Source: an uncultured Terriglobus sp. (GTDB taxonomy: Bacteria > Acidobacteriota > Terriglobia > Terriglobales > Acidobacteriaceae). From it: a stretch of DNA of 22,222 nt. Both the position numbers and the translations under genes were made by a program. The DNA lies in assembly GCA_937871605.1 (NCBI GenBank), contig CALMRM010000308.1:1-22222 (forward strand), read 5' to 3'. Below the pieces are notes generated by a model. That model made no database searches and was not told the DNA's origin. It saw only the letters and a program-made list of their open reading frames with translations. Shown one piece after another: positions 1 through 8,894 of the stretch (the first letter of the stretch is position 1; every line of letters begins with the position of its first letter).

Positions 1-156
1 TCTGGCAGCACGGGCACTACCACAGCATCCGGCTCTCCGTCTGGCAGCACGGGCACGACCACAGCCTCCGGCTCCTCGTCCGGCAGCACGGGCACAACCA
101 CAGCATCCGGCTCTCCGTCTGGCAGCAGCGGCACGACCACAGCATCCGGCAGCAAT
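1..156 (+). repeat. 39-bp coding tandem repeat, four units visible
   Basis: Units at 1-39, 40-78, 79-117 and 118-156 each encode SGSTGTTTASGSP or a close variant. The fourth unit is more diverged (SGSSGTTTASGSN). Most differences are in third codon positions. It is in frame with the DUF1800 gene and forms a flexible linker. The array continues off the left edge, so its copy number is unknown. Confidence 0.95.
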
Positions 157-2352
157 CAACCGCCACCTGCTCTGCAGATAAACCAAAGCGCAACGCAATT
201 GCGAATAGGCGACAATGCCCAGTTCTTGGCCTCGCAGGGCGGCTTTTCAGTTAGTGGCGGAACCTGGTCGGTGGACGGCGGCTCACAGAATGGAACCATC
301 ACTGCAAATGGACTCTATACAAGTCCGTCAGTTCTACCGGCTTCAAACACGATCTCTGTCAGATATCAAATGAACTCTGTTCAGGCCAGCTCCGCGGTCC
401 AGTTACTGAATCCACTGCCATCACCAACATCGATCTCGCCAGCCAGCGTGGTACAGCAATCCACACAGATCACCGTGAAGGGCGGTGGCTTCGTCTCGAC
501 CTCGACCCTCTTTGTCGATGGTGTTGCCGTGCCAACGAAATGGATCGATTCCACGAGCCTGGTAGCGACGGTGGCGGTTCCTCCCGCCACAGCCAAAGAC
601 CTTAGCTTGGTCGTTCGAAACCCATCGCCAGGAGCCAGTGACAGCCAGCCGCTCACATTGAAGGCAGATTTAGTGTCGCTGACCACCTCTCCTAGCCTAT
701 TACCGAGAGGACATTTTGCTCTCACCGTAACGAGGCAAAGCGGTCTGGACGGTAACGCCACCTTTGCGCTTGACGGGACCAAACTGCAAGTGCTTTCCCG
801 AACAGCTACATCGGCTAGCCTGATCGGTTTCACTCCACCTTGGCGCGCCAATACAGCGACTTTGAGCATGAATGATGCTACCGGCGCAACAAATCTCGTT
901 TTAAATGTTGCGTCAAGTACGGTGACTTACGACGCAGCCGAACGGCTGGCTTCGCAGGCGGCTTTTGGCCCCCGAGCAGACGTGATAGCCAGTATTCAGA
1001 ATGTGGGCATGCAGAACTGGATCGATGATCAATTTACACGGTCGCCCGCGACGTACGACCCTACACAAAACTCAAGAACTCAGTTCTTTAAGGCTGTCCT
1101 CATGGGAGACAGCGTCCTCCGGCAAAGGGTGGCGTGGGGATTTCAGGTCCTTCTACCAGCAGACGGCATAGACCCATACGTTGCTTTGTGGGAAGCAGTC
1201 CTCGAGCGTGATGCATTTTCAAACTTTAAACAAATTTTGTTTGACACCATGTCAGATCCAGGGGTCAGTACTTTCCTCAATCTTGTTAACAACGACGCCT
1301 CAAGTGACCCTGCAACGCACCCAAATCAGAACTTCGCTCGGGAGGTGCTACAGCTCTTCTCAACCGGTACTGTGCTTCTCAATGACGATGGTACCCCACA
1401 GCTAGACAGTTCCGGCTTGCCCATCCCCGCATACGATCAATCCACTGTAGAGGCCATAGCCGCGGCACTCACAGGGTGGCACTACCCCACTCCGGCAAAT
1501 CCAACCTACACCTTTGAAGGTGTTGATTGGTCCGCTCCGCTGATCCCCGCTGAGGCTTTCCATGATCAAAGCTCCAAGACACTTTTCGGCAACGCAGTCA
1601 TACCAGCCGGCCAGAGCGCCACTGCGGACAGGGAGCAGGTCCTCGAAGCCATTTTCCAGCATCCGAGCGTACCGCCATTCATCTCCCGTTTTCTGATTCA
1701 GCGCCTCGTAAAAAGTCAGCCCAGTCCCTCTTATGTCTACCGCATCGCCCAAGTTTTCAAAGACAACGGCAATGGTGTCAGGGGTGATTTGAAGGCTGTC
1801 ATCCGAGCAATCCTCTTGGATCCCGAAGCTCGTGGAGGCGATGTGCAATCTTCCCCATCCGACGGCTTCGTCCAGGACCCGCTCTACGCCTTGCTGTCTA
1901 CCATGCATTTGTTAAACCTGACCTACTTTGACGACCAGCCAAGCCTACTTCCTGGCCTCCTGGGTGAAAACGTTTGGAGTACGCCTTCTGTCTTCTCCTA
2001 CTTTAGCCCCTCATACACAGTTCCAGGTACCACGGTAAATAGCCCGGAGTTCCAGCTGTTGGACAATTTCAGAATTGTTCAGCGAAGTCAGTTCCTTTGG
2101 AGTGCTGTAAGTCAAGGTCAATTGGGAGCACCTACTGGCAATGGCGAGACCATTTCTACTATTTACGCAGACTATCCTCGGCTTCCAGATCTGGTCGACG
2201 CTCTGAACCATATGCTGTTTCACGGCACCATGCCAGATTCACTGCGTTCGAGCATTCTCAGTTACTGCAGCAGCATACCTGCTGGCCCAACTCAGGTTCA
2301 GACAGCCGTGTTTCTAGCACTGAACAGTGACTACAACACCGTAGTGCATTGA
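1..2352 (+). CDS. DUF1800 family secreted protein (5' end outside window)
   Basis: The reading frame is open from base 1, so the N-terminus and any signal peptide lie upstream; 783 residues are visible. Order in the visible part: four 13-residue Ser/Gly/Thr-rich repeats (residues 1-52), an Ig-like segment (about 65-130), an IPT/TIG-like segment (about 140-220, starting SPTSISPASV), a second beta-rich stretch, then a DUF1800 domain from about residue 311 to the end. DUF1800 signatures include AAERLASQAAFGPR near its start, the NQNFAREVLQLFSTG motif and the AAALTGWHYP motif. DUF1800 proteins are exported, have no settled function, and are usually encoded just before a DUF1501 gene, as here (49 bases upstream). 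The pair is probably co-transcribed. An internal TTG at 199 could be mistaken for a start, but the upstream frame is plainly coding linker. Confidence 0.9.
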   Translation, partial: SGSTGTTTASGSPSGSTGTTTASGSSSGSTGTTTASGSPSGSSGTTTASGSNQPPPALQINQSATQLRIGDNAQFLASQGGFSVSGGTWSVDGGSQNGTITANGLYTSPSVLPASNTISVRYQMNSVQASSAVQLLNPLPSPTSISPASVVQQSTQITVKGGGFVSTSTLFVDGVAVPTKWIDSTSLVATVAVPPATAKDLSLVVRNPSPGASDSQPLTLKADLVSLTTSPSLLPRGHFALTVTRQSGLDGNATFALDGTKLQVLSRTATSASLIGFTPPWRANTATLSMNDATGATNLVLNVASSTVTYDAAERLASQAAFGPRADVIASIQNVGMQNWIDDQFTRSPATYDPTQNSRTQFFKAVLMGDSVLRQRVAWGFQVLLPADGIDPYVALWEAVLERDAFSNFKQILFDTMSDPGVSTFLNLVNNDASSDPATHPNQNFAREVLQLFSTGTVLLNDDGTPQLDSSGLPIPAYDQSTVEAIAAALTGWHYPTPANPTYTFEGVDWSAPLIPAEAFHDQSSKTLFGNAVIPAGQSATADREQVLEAIFQHPSVPPFISRFLIQRLVKSQPSPSYVYRIAQVFKDNGNGVRGDLKAVIRAILLDPEARGGDVQSSPSDGFVQDPLYALLSTMHLLNLTYFDDQPSLLPGLLGENVWSTPSVFSYFSPSYTVPGTTVNSPEFQLLDNFRIVQRSQFLWSAVSQGQLGAPTGNGETISTIYADYPRLPDLVDALNHMLFHGTMPDSLRSSILSYCSSIPAGPTQVQTAVFLALNSDYNTVVH

Positions 2353-2401
2353 AAACAAAAAGATCGACTTAACTGAAAGATGCTCTTACCCGGGAGTTTT
2401 C

Positions 2402-3748
2402 ATGAGTAATCGTATAGACCGCCGCCATTTTTTACAGCTAAGCTCTAGGGTGAGCCTAGCTGCAGCATTAACTCCCTTGTGGGCTGACCCTGCGCACGCA
2501 GCCATGCTGTCCTCTACGGCTGCATCAGGATACAAGGCGATTGTGCTGGTCACACTGACAGGAGGCAATGACGGCAACAACACCGTCATTTCGCTCGATA
2601 ATCACCAGTATGCTTCCTATGCGGCCATTCGAGGCGCAGCACTTGCCCTGCCTCAAAGCAGCATATTGCCTTTGTCCAGTGGTTCTGGACAGCCTGTCTT
2701 GGGTCTACATCCTGCGCTCAAGAACGTGGCATCTATGTACAACGCTGGCAGTGCGCTTGTGGTGGCCAATGTTGGGCCAATTAGCAGGTTGACATCCAAG
2801 GCGGACATTCTGGCACATACCTCGCTCTATCCTGCCATAACTCGTTCGCACCCAGACAGTCTATCGCTTTGGGAAACTGGCCAGCTTGGCACCACGAGTC
2901 AGCTGGGTCTAACAGGTTGGGGAGGGCGGACTGCTGACTTCCTTGCACAAGAAGCAGGCTCGATGCCACCCCTGTTCAGTACCGCGAATGGCATCTTCGG
3001 AGTCGGTAACAACGTTCAAGCAGTTGCGATTCAGAGTGGCGCTGCGTTTGCGGCGTTGCCGTCTGGCTGCAACGAATATATCGCAGCTGTAGCCGCATCC
3101 GAGCAGGGCAGCAGCAACCTGCTTGTGAGTAATGTTGCGCGCTTACGGGCTCGGGCGATTGCTGATCAGCTCACGCTGACATCGGCGATGTCCTATGCAC
3201 CTCCGCGTACAGCCTTCAGCACCTCTCAGCTTAGCCAAGGTTTTAAGAGCATCGCTGAGGTCATCGCCGGTCGCTCAGTGACGGGTGCGAACCGTCAGCT
3301 CTTCTATCTACGACACGATGGTTACGACCATCACACCTCACAGCTAATTCAACAGAATGTACAGCTATCGATCTTTGATGAGTCGATAGGCTCATTCTTC
3401 GCTGCCCTGGAGGAGAGTGGAGCGCACAATGATGTGATCGTGGTGACTCATAGTGACTTTGGTCGAACTCTCGCTCCGAACAGCGAGGGGGGTAGTGACC
3501 ACGCCTGGGGCAACCATCACTTCGTCTTGGGAGGCGGGATCGCTGGGCAGAGGCTAGCAGGCACTATGCCTGACATGGCTTTGGGTGGGAGTCAGGATCT
3601 CGACACCCTAGGCACATGGATACCAACTCAGTCGGTTGTCCAGATGACAGCCGGTCTGGCTTCCTGGCTAGGCCTCACCGATCAACAGGTGGCTAGTGTC
3701 TTTCCTGATCTGGCGAATTTTGGGGCTGGTCCGGTTCGATTGTTCTAG
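2402..3748 (+). CDS. DUF1501 family protein with Tat signal
   Basis: The 448-residue protein belongs to the DUF1501 family, distantly related to alkaline-phosphatase/sulfatase-like folds and generally exported; the reaction is unknown. The N-terminus has a twin-arginine motif (DRRHFLQLSS), a hydrophobic stretch and a probable cleavage site after AHA near residue 33. Family motifs are LTGGNDGNN (about 52-60), the RGAALALP region, HDGYDHHTSQ, and the C-terminal block THSDFGRT...SDHAWGNHHFVLGGG. The length is normal for the family. The ATG start is preceded by GGGAG at 2392-2396 with good spacing. It follows the DUF1800 gene by 49 bases, the standard DUF1800-DUF1501 arrangement, which suggests the two work together at the cell surface or in the periplasm. 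Confidence 0.93.
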   Translation: MSNRIDRRHFLQLSSRVSLAAALTPLWADPAHAAMLSSTAASGYKAIVLVTLTGGNDGNNTVISLDNHQYASYAAIRGAALALPQSSILPLSSGSGQPVLGLHPALKNVASMYNAGSALVVANVGPISRLTSKADILAHTSLYPAITRSHPDSLSLWETGQLGTTSQLGLTGWGGRTADFLAQEAGSMPPLFSTANGIFGVGNNVQAVAIQSGAAFAALPSGCNEYIAAVAASEQGSSNLLVSNVARLRARAIADQLTLTSAMSYAPPRTAFSTSQLSQGFKSIAEVIAGRSVTGANRQLFYLRHDGYDHHTSQLIQQNVQLSIFDESIGSFFAALEESGAHNDVIVVTHSDFGRTLAPNSEGGSDHAWGNHHFVLGGGIAGQRLAGTMPDMALGGSQDLDTLGTWIPTQSVVQMTAGLASWLGLTDQQVASVFPDLANFGAGPVRLF

Positions 3749-3767
3749 CAGAGGCTGGCATCTGCTA
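3746..3767 (+). terminator. weak hairpin at the end of the DUF1501 gene
   Basis: TAGCAGA (3746-3752, including the stop codon) pairs with TCTGCTA (3761-3767) around an 8-base loop. There is no T-tract, so a role as terminator is tentative. Confidence 0.3.
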
Positions 3768-4022
3768 AGAAATGAAGCTGCCGTGTATCGGCCGTTTTAA
3801 ACGCTTGGTGGGCGCATTACCCGCCGCTAGTGACACTCGACTGAGCGCAACGTTAATGACCTCCCTGAGTATCCTTGCGCCGGCAGAACCATCAGATGCT
3901 CGCCCTACGATTTTTCGAAAACACTGATTTAAGGATAGTCTAGCCAAGTACTGCCTAGCCGTTGCGAGTGATCTGGAGCGGCACTCTGCCAGCGCGCTTC
4001 ACAGAATCTGGATGGTTGACGA

Positions 4023-5621
4023 ATGTGTCGTGCTTTTCTGCCTGCCTCTGTACTTTGTTTTGTTGCACTTAGTGCACCAGCGTACGCGGCCAATAACAAC
4101 GGAACGCTTACTGGCAACCCACTGTTTTCAGCAGGCTTGTTCGGCAATGCTGCCACTTTCGAGTACGGTAGATATGCTGTCTTGCCTGATTTCTCGGCGT
4201 CCCTTGGCAACAGCTACACCGAGGTGCTTTGGTTTAAGCGGTCCTCTATTCCGTTAGGCATAGAAGTGCTGACTGCGAGTGGAGGGACTGGCGGCTTCCA
4301 GAGTTCATGGGTGGGGATTCAGACAACGGGTCACCTGGTATATCAAGGCTACGGCTCGAGTCAGGTTGACAGTGGTGTGACAGTCACTGATGGAGCGTGG
4401 CACCAGGTGATGGTGGTCTACACGCCCTCTGCCGTTACGGCGTACATCGACCACAATTTAGGCGGCGTAAGCGGTCCAAGTAACGGTACTTTTTCAGGAA
4501 CTGCTGCAATTGGCGGTTTTGGCAACGGCAATTTCCCGACTGCAGCGCAAATAGACGAGGTGGCGTGGTTCACAGGCGACAGACACGCTGTTGAGTCGAG
4601 TGTGCCCACTGCGCCTTATGCAAACAGCACACCTAACCTCATCGCCCTGTACCACCTGGAGAACGACGCCACAGACTCGGCGGCTAGCAACGTTGGAGTC
4701 CCGTTAGCGCCGACTCCCCCGCCGATCGTAACGCCAACCGTCACCGTCACACCGGCGTCGTTTCCTCTTGGAGTAGCAACGTCGTTCACTCTTGCAAATT
4801 CAGGTACTGACTGGACTGCCTTGACGCGGCCGACGGTCAGTGGCGGCAATGGAGCGTACCTCAGCAACATGGTTGTCAGTGGGCAGACGATTACGGCGAC
4901 GCTGTTGCCTGGCAATACGATAGGCATGCTGACGCTGGGTAACAGCACCAACAGCCTCACGGCCAACGTTAGCGCCGTTGCCAATCTAACGACGGTGGTC
5001 GTACTCCACGGCGATTCTCTAACACGTGGTTACCGAGGGAGTGGGGACAACACAGTAAACGCCACACGGCTTGCTGTCGCCAAGTCAGGCCTAGGACCCA
5101 CTGCGACGCTGTTCAATGAGGGCATCGGCGGTCAGACGATCGAGAACATGACCAGCGTTTATGCAGCAACTGCAGGTGCGGACTACAGGTCTGGTAAGGT
5201 CAACGTTCTGGTCGTGCAAGGAGGACACAATAGTTGGCAACTGGGCGAGACGGTAGCGCAGGTGATGGCCGACTGGCGCACTTACTTCGCGACAGTCAAA
5301 GCGACGCACCCAGACACATTGATTGTTTGGGAGACTGAACTTCCTGCAGCAAACCCAGGCGTTTACCCAGCTGATTTTGACGCCAAGCGGGACCAAATCA
5401 ACGCGTGGGCACGCTCCTCGTTCACAATGCTTGGTGTTTGCCAGCTTTCGGATGTAGCGGCTGATGCGGTCATAGGCCAAGATGGGCAGGAATACAACCT
5501 GTTGAATTTCAATGATGATTTCACCCATCCAACAGACCTTGGATACACGCGCATGGGCAATGCTGACCTGCAGGCCATCCGTGCGGCGTTGAGAGGGTGC
5601 GTAGCAACAGGCGGTCAGTAA
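4023..5621 (+). CDS. Exported LamG-domain SGNH/GDSL-type hydrolase
   Basis: The 532-residue protein has a signal peptide (hydrophobic residues 4-20, cleavage near AYA at 22). A LamG/concanavalin-like carbohydrate-binding domain follows (about 40-215, with DGAWHQVMVVY and ALYHLENDATDS). After a Pro/Thr linker and a beta-rich spacer (about 228-322) comes a C-terminal SGNH esterase domain. Catalytic blocks visible are GDSLTRG (nucleophile Ser332), GIGGQT (Gly370), GGHN (Asn403) and DDFTHP (Asp499, His502). These suggest an esterase acting on acylated polysaccharide or another ester outside the cytoplasm; the substrate is not shown by sequence. An in-frame stop at 4017-4019 fixes the start at the ATG at 4023. 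No good ribosome binding site is seen. It stands alone, 274 bases after the DUF1501 gene. Confidence 0.88.
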   Translation: MCRAFLPASVLCFVALSAPAYAANNNGTLTGNPLFSAGLFGNAATFEYGRYAVLPDFSASLGNSYTEVLWFKRSSIPLGIEVLTASGGTGGFQSSWVGIQTTGHLVYQGYGSSQVDSGVTVTDGAWHQVMVVYTPSAVTAYIDHNLGGVSGPSNGTFSGTAAIGGFGNGNFPTAAQIDEVAWFTGDRHAVESSVPTAPYANSTPNLIALYHLENDATDSAASNVGVPLAPTPPPIVTPTVTVTPASFPLGVATSFTLANSGTDWTALTRPTVSGGNGAYLSNMVVSGQTITATLLPGNTIGMLTLGNSTNSLTANVSAVANLTTVVVLHGDSLTRGYRGSGDNTVNATRLAVAKSGLGPTATLFNEGIGGQTIENMTSVYAATAGADYRSGKVNVLVVQGGHNSWQLGETVAQVMADWRTYFATVKATHPDTLIVWETELPAANPGVYPADFDAKRDQINAWARSSFTMLGVCQLSDVAADAVIGQDGQEYNLLNFNDDFTHPTDLGYTRMGNADLQAIRAALRGCVATGGQ

Positions 5622-6198
5622 CGTCCCTGTATGGACCTCTTACGTTATGACGATGTACAAAGAATGATTACAGCGCACGGAGCAGTGTAGTGCTCGCCTA
5701 CTTCACCGGAGCGACTCACCTGCCCACCCATCGAATCGGACTGTCTAAAAAACGCAGCCTTACGTCACGACGCAGCAGGAGAGTTAGGCCCTCAGTGTCT
5801 TTCGTTGCAGTATGGAAACAAGATCCAGATGCGATCTAGGCTACAGGAGAGCCGTCTAAACGTGGTGCGCTTGGGGCCGCACGAGCCGCAAGACTTCTCC
5901 GCTATAGGTCGCCCGAGATAATGGGAGCGAGCTATAGATGGAAAGTAGCCCCTTACAATGCAGTAACGTCGAGTGTGTTTGATTGTGCGGACTGATCTTC
6001 CTTCGCGTGATGGCGTAGCCGAGGAAACCCTGAGACTTTGCGAAAGCTTAAATGAGAATCGGTGAAGAACGAGCAGCCCACGCACGGTGCATCGCGGAAC
6101 GGCGCATGAGAGCTAGCTGTGGTGGGCGCGACGTTGGCGCCAGCACATGAGTGCAATGTACAGAGCTGGCCGAATTGTTTCTTGGAGTTGGATTGGTA
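5622..6198. other. Gene-free stretch
   Basis: Short open frames exist on both strands, but none has recognisable domains, a ribosome binding site with a credible start, or convincing codon bias. A loose inverted repeat (TAACGT ... ACGTTA, 5620-5647) follows the hydrolase gene. Nothing else could be identified. Confidence 0.5.
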
Positions 6199-6795
6199 TT
6201 ACAACTGTGGGCCCGTGTGGCTGTGGGTATGCAGATGGTAGGACACACCGACGCTTACCTGTTGCGGGTGAAAGTATGGAGCAAGGTGGGTGAAACGCCA
6301 ACGCTGTGTCTGAGCGTCAGCGCGGAAGGTAACGTAGCGGGAGGTGCGCAGGTCAATGCCACCGCCGTAAGATCGGACCGCGGAGTAGTCACGTTGATAG
6401 TCAGGATTGGCGGAGGTATTGAAGGTACCCCGGCCCGCGCCAAAAAGGTATTCAGCGTACGGCTGCACCCAGAAGCGGCGATAGCTGAGGCGCGGACCAA
6501 AGCCAGCTGAAGCTTCATTGATCTGCGTAGAACGTGCTGCAACGCCACGCACGTCGAGACTCAGTTCAACGGAGGACGACAGAGCGAAAAGGTCCAGGTT
6601 TAAGCCTGCTGTCACTGCGCCAGCTGCGGGCGAGTCGTCGTAGGCCGGGCGCGCATAGCTCACGAGCGCATACGATTCAGCGTGCATGCGCTGGCTTGCT
6701 GTTTGGACTGCCTGTGCGGACGCGATGAGCATGCCTGAGGTGAACAAGATGCAAGCAGCAAAGGAGCGGAGATCGACAACTTTGGATATACCCAT
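6199..6795 (-). CDS. Small outer-membrane beta-barrel protein
   Basis: The 198-residue protein has a signal peptide (hydrophobic residues about 10-28, likely cleavage after ASAQA). Repeated alternating strands follow, typical of an eight-stranded OmpA-like or porin-type barrel: AVTAGLNLDLFALSSS, VELSLDVRGVAA, PRLSYRRFWVQPYAEYLFGAG, GGGIDLRTSRYVTFRADAQTQ, QVSVGVSYHLH. Such proteins are abundant in Acidobacteriota and are usually annotated outer membrane beta-barrel protein. The C-terminus does not end on the usual aromatic residue but carries a short His-rich tail. An in-frame stop lies a few codons upstream of the ATG at 6793-6795, which fixes the start. It is a single gene transcribed away from the degraded region to its right. 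Confidence 0.75.
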   Translation of the reverse strand: MGISKVVDLRSFAACILFTSGMLIASAQAVQTASQRMHAESYALVSYARPAYDDSPAAGAVTAGLNLDLFALSSSVELSLDVRGVAARSTQINEASAGFGPRLSYRRFWVQPYAEYLFGAGRGTFNTSANPDYQRDYSAVRSYGGGIDLRTSRYVTFRADAQTQRWRFTHLAPYFHPQQVSVGVSYHLHTHSHTGPQL

Positions 6796-7019
6796 TGCAC
6801 TAACATCATCGGCGCGTTGCTATAACGCATTAGGAGGAGTCCGCTGCTACTCGTCCATCGCTTATGCGCGCGGTGGAATCATGAACTAAAGGCAGCCCGA
6901 CTCCCGGTAGGCGCCCCCAGTTCAAAGCTCTTTCCAGTCGGCTTTCTTCACAAGCAGGTGAGAAAGCTCTTGTAACAGTCAGGTTGCGAATGAAGGCTTT
7001 GGCTCCACTCGCAACCGCT

Positions 7020-7690
7020 TCAGCGCCGTGGTCTGTTGGAGTCGTAGCGTAGTGTTAGACCTTGGGACGACGTGGTCACGCTAGCAATATGACCCTTCAG
7101 GTCGGCTACAGTTTCCGGAGAGAAAGACAAGGAATCTTCTTCCACTTGGATGCCTTTCAGGTTTTTGATGGGGGGAGCAGCGTACTCAGTTCCGCACCGA
7201 TCAGCTTCAGCAAGTCTTTGACAGGGATCCCACCAGCCTTGACATTCTTCGCGGTAAGCCGGATCAGGTGCCGTCTGTGGTCACTGGACCCTGGATCGAG
7301 AAGTGCAGAGGGACTACCTTCTTGATCGTCCCTGTCAGCGTGGCACCATGGACATCATGGTGTACCTCGAAGTCCTTGATCTTGCTGTTCGAAGCTTGAA
7401 GCTTTTGCGCGAACACCTCGGTGAGACTCTCGCTAGTGACAAATATCTGCGCCTTGGAAACAACGGTTGTTCTTGCGTAGCACCGGGGCGCGGCTTTGCC
7501 CTTCGGTATGAGCTTCGCTTTCAACCCCGTGAGCTCGTAGCGGACTCCAGGGCTCGCCTCGAACCAACCATGTGCTATCGAGAGAGCTTTCCGTCGGGCA
7601 CAGCACGGCTTGCGCGTACACCGTAGCTGAACAAACTAATGACCAGACAAGAAGGATGAAAGTGCGAATCAAAAAACCCCGCAAGGTGCT
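7020..7690 (-). pseudogene. Exported protein, DUF2993/LmeA-like, broken by three frameshifts
   Basis: Reading the minus strand across three frames gives one continuous protein of about 210 residues. A signal peptide (TFILLVWSLVCSATVYAQA) begins near 7680. After a shift near 7600 comes CCARRKALSIAHGWFEAS, then VRYELTGLKAKLIPKGK and on through HDVHGATLTGTIKKVVPLHF to TTDGT. A one-base loss near 7268 follows, then LIRLTAKNVKAGGIPVKDLL. A further loss in the C-run at about 7170-7176 leads to IKNLKGIQVEEDSLSFSPE and the end at 7020. The strand pattern and the IPVKDLL...GIQVEEDSL layout resemble periplasmic lipid-binding proteins of the DUF2993/LmeA type, but this assignment is from memory and uncertain. 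Two of the three shifts are single C losses, so sequencing error is possible. If the shifts are real, no functional product is made. Confidence 0.6.
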
Positions 7691-7691
7691 G

Positions 7692-7943
7692 CTAGGTGTT
7701 GGCAGCCGCACGTGTTCTGGTGCAACTGAGCCAGACCACACCCTTCGGGTCGATACCTGCAAATGCGTCTGCGTACTCTACTGTGAGGCTTTCCAACATG
7801 ATGAGGTTGCCGGGGTTTCTGAGGGGTAACTCACCCCGGTTCGCCCATGCGCCGCGAGTACGGTCCGGCGGTAGTAAGTGGTAGACATTACGGGAAATGG
7901 TTTGCAGATGAAGGTTATCGATATGAGGACGAGAAGCGCGCAC
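7692..7943 (-). other. Possible remnant ORF upstream of the DUF2993-like pseudogene
   Basis: An open minus-strand frame ends at 7692, just before the pseudogene above. Its C-terminal half (LPLRNPGNLIMLESLTVEYADAF and on to VVWLS) has balanced, protein-like composition. The N-terminal part does not, and a hydrophobic leader-like stretch (CALLVLISITFI) appears in a different frame just upstream. It could be another frameshifted gene. No family was recognised. Confidence 0.25.
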
Positions 7944-7947
7944 TCAA

Positions 7948-8210
7948 ATGCAAGTAGCCTCAAAGGTCCTACTCAACCGTTTGCGGGACGCGATCAAGGC
8001 AGTCGCCCCGAACCATCAGGATTGGATTTAGAAGCAGCAGTGGCTGGCGACTCTCAGCCCGGACCTTCCAGCGGGGCGACAGTCTGCCTTAAGTTCTACA
8101 GGCATTCCAGCAAGTATCCTCAGAATGCTGAGGCAAATGGGATGGATGCAAACAATATCTCTGCGGGGCGAGACGATCCAGTTACCTGCCTGTAGCTACA
8201 GATTGCACAG
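7948..8210 (+). pseudogene. Unidentified plus-strand gene remnant with internal stop
   Basis: From the ATG at 7948 the frame reads MQVASKVLLNRLRDAIKAV and on to QDWI, meets a TAG, and then continues KQQWLATLSPDL...SILRMLRQMGWMQT...GETIQLPA. Both halves look like normal helical protein, and the continuity suggests one gene broken by a nonsense change. It lies just upstream of a plus-strand hairpin terminator at 8267-8289, which fits a former transcription unit. No family was recognised. Confidence 0.35.
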
Positions 8211-8266
8211 GGGAACTTCGCTACCTCGGCATTTAAATGGCCGTCTCGATGTTGAGCGGGCACAGA

Positions 8267-8298
8267 GGGGCGCACAGATTGTGCGCCCCTTCTCTTTC
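8267..8298 (+). terminator. Rho-independent-type terminator
   Basis: A perfect 9-bp stem (GGGGCGCAC at 8267-8275, GTGCGCCCC at 8281-8289) with an AGATT loop is followed by TTCTCTTT. The T-rich side points to termination of plus-strand transcription, probably for the decayed gene ending near 8210. It may also act on the minus-strand DUF3761 gene ending at 8352. Confidence 0.7.
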
Positions 8299-8351
8299 CA
8301 TGAGGATCACCGGGTGCTCAGCACCCATGATTACCCGAACAGCTGAGTTGC

Positions 8352-8834
8352 CTATTGATTACAAGCCTTGCCGTAGGCTGGGCGTGCGCCTTCGGCCTTG
8401 GCACTTGCCTCAGATTCGTATTTCCCTGCTTTGGTCGTGCCGTAATCCTTGCCGCCATAGCAGTGGTAGACCTTCGACGAAGTGTTGACCCAGACCATGC
8501 CAGGACCTCCACCGGCAGCCTGTGCCCGTGCCACAGAAGCAGGTGCCGCAGAAGTGGCAGATGTTGTTGGAGTCGGACGTGGAGCGGGTGAGTTCACCGG
8601 CGCTACAGGGGGCGTCGGGGCAACGGCGGAAGCAGAGGTAGTACTGGTACCACTGTCAGCAGCGTACCAACTCTGCACACCTTTGTGACCGCTGCACGCG
8701 CCTGCCTTATGTGCAGCCGTTGAGTAGGTGCCGTCTTTGCACTGGCCTGTCGCGCCAGATGGTGTCTGCGCCTGCAAGGTTGCGGTGAGTAGCAGCACAG
8801 CGGTGATACAACCAAACCACGTTAAGCGTTTCAT
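8352..8834 (-). CDS. Exported DUF3761 domain protein
   Basis: The 160-residue protein has a signal peptide (residues 1-23, cleavage after LQAQ). A DUF3761-type motif follows (GQCKDGTYSTAAHKAGACSG, then GVQSWYA, residues about 30-60), then a Pro/Ala/Thr-rich linker (about 62-105). The C-terminal small cysteine domain contains WVNTSSKVYHCYGG and GKYESEASAKAEGARPAYGKAC. The second part matches a module often found at the C-terminus of such proteins, with two cysteines. The function is unknown; it is probably periplasmic or secreted. The ATG is preceded by AGGAGC with 4-base spacing, which supports the start. It stands alone between decayed genes. Confidence 0.8.
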   Translation of the reverse strand: MKRLTWFGCITAVLLLTATLQAQTPSGATGQCKDGTYSTAAHKAGACSGHKGVQSWYAADSGTSTTSASAVAPTPPVAPVNSPAPRPTPTTSATSAAPASVARAQAAGGGPGMVWVNTSSKVYHCYGGKDYGTTKAGKYESEASAKAEGARPAYGKACNQ

Positions 8835-8894
8835 GGATGCTCCTAGCGGATCGAATTCACCAAAGAAAGATGCCTGTACCTCGCTGAAAGGCTG

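Noticed and set aside
1..156. CRISPR-like repeat array
   Set aside because: The repeats are contiguous without spacers, in frame, and encode a protein linker.
5792..6156. Two overlapping minus-strand frames in the gap after the hydrolase
   Set aside because: Composition is rich in Arg/Ser/Cys with no domain, and no start site is supported.
6151..6510. 119-residue plus-strand frame
   Set aside because: It lies antisense to the beta-barrel protein, which has a signal peptide and strand pattern; the plus frame has neither.
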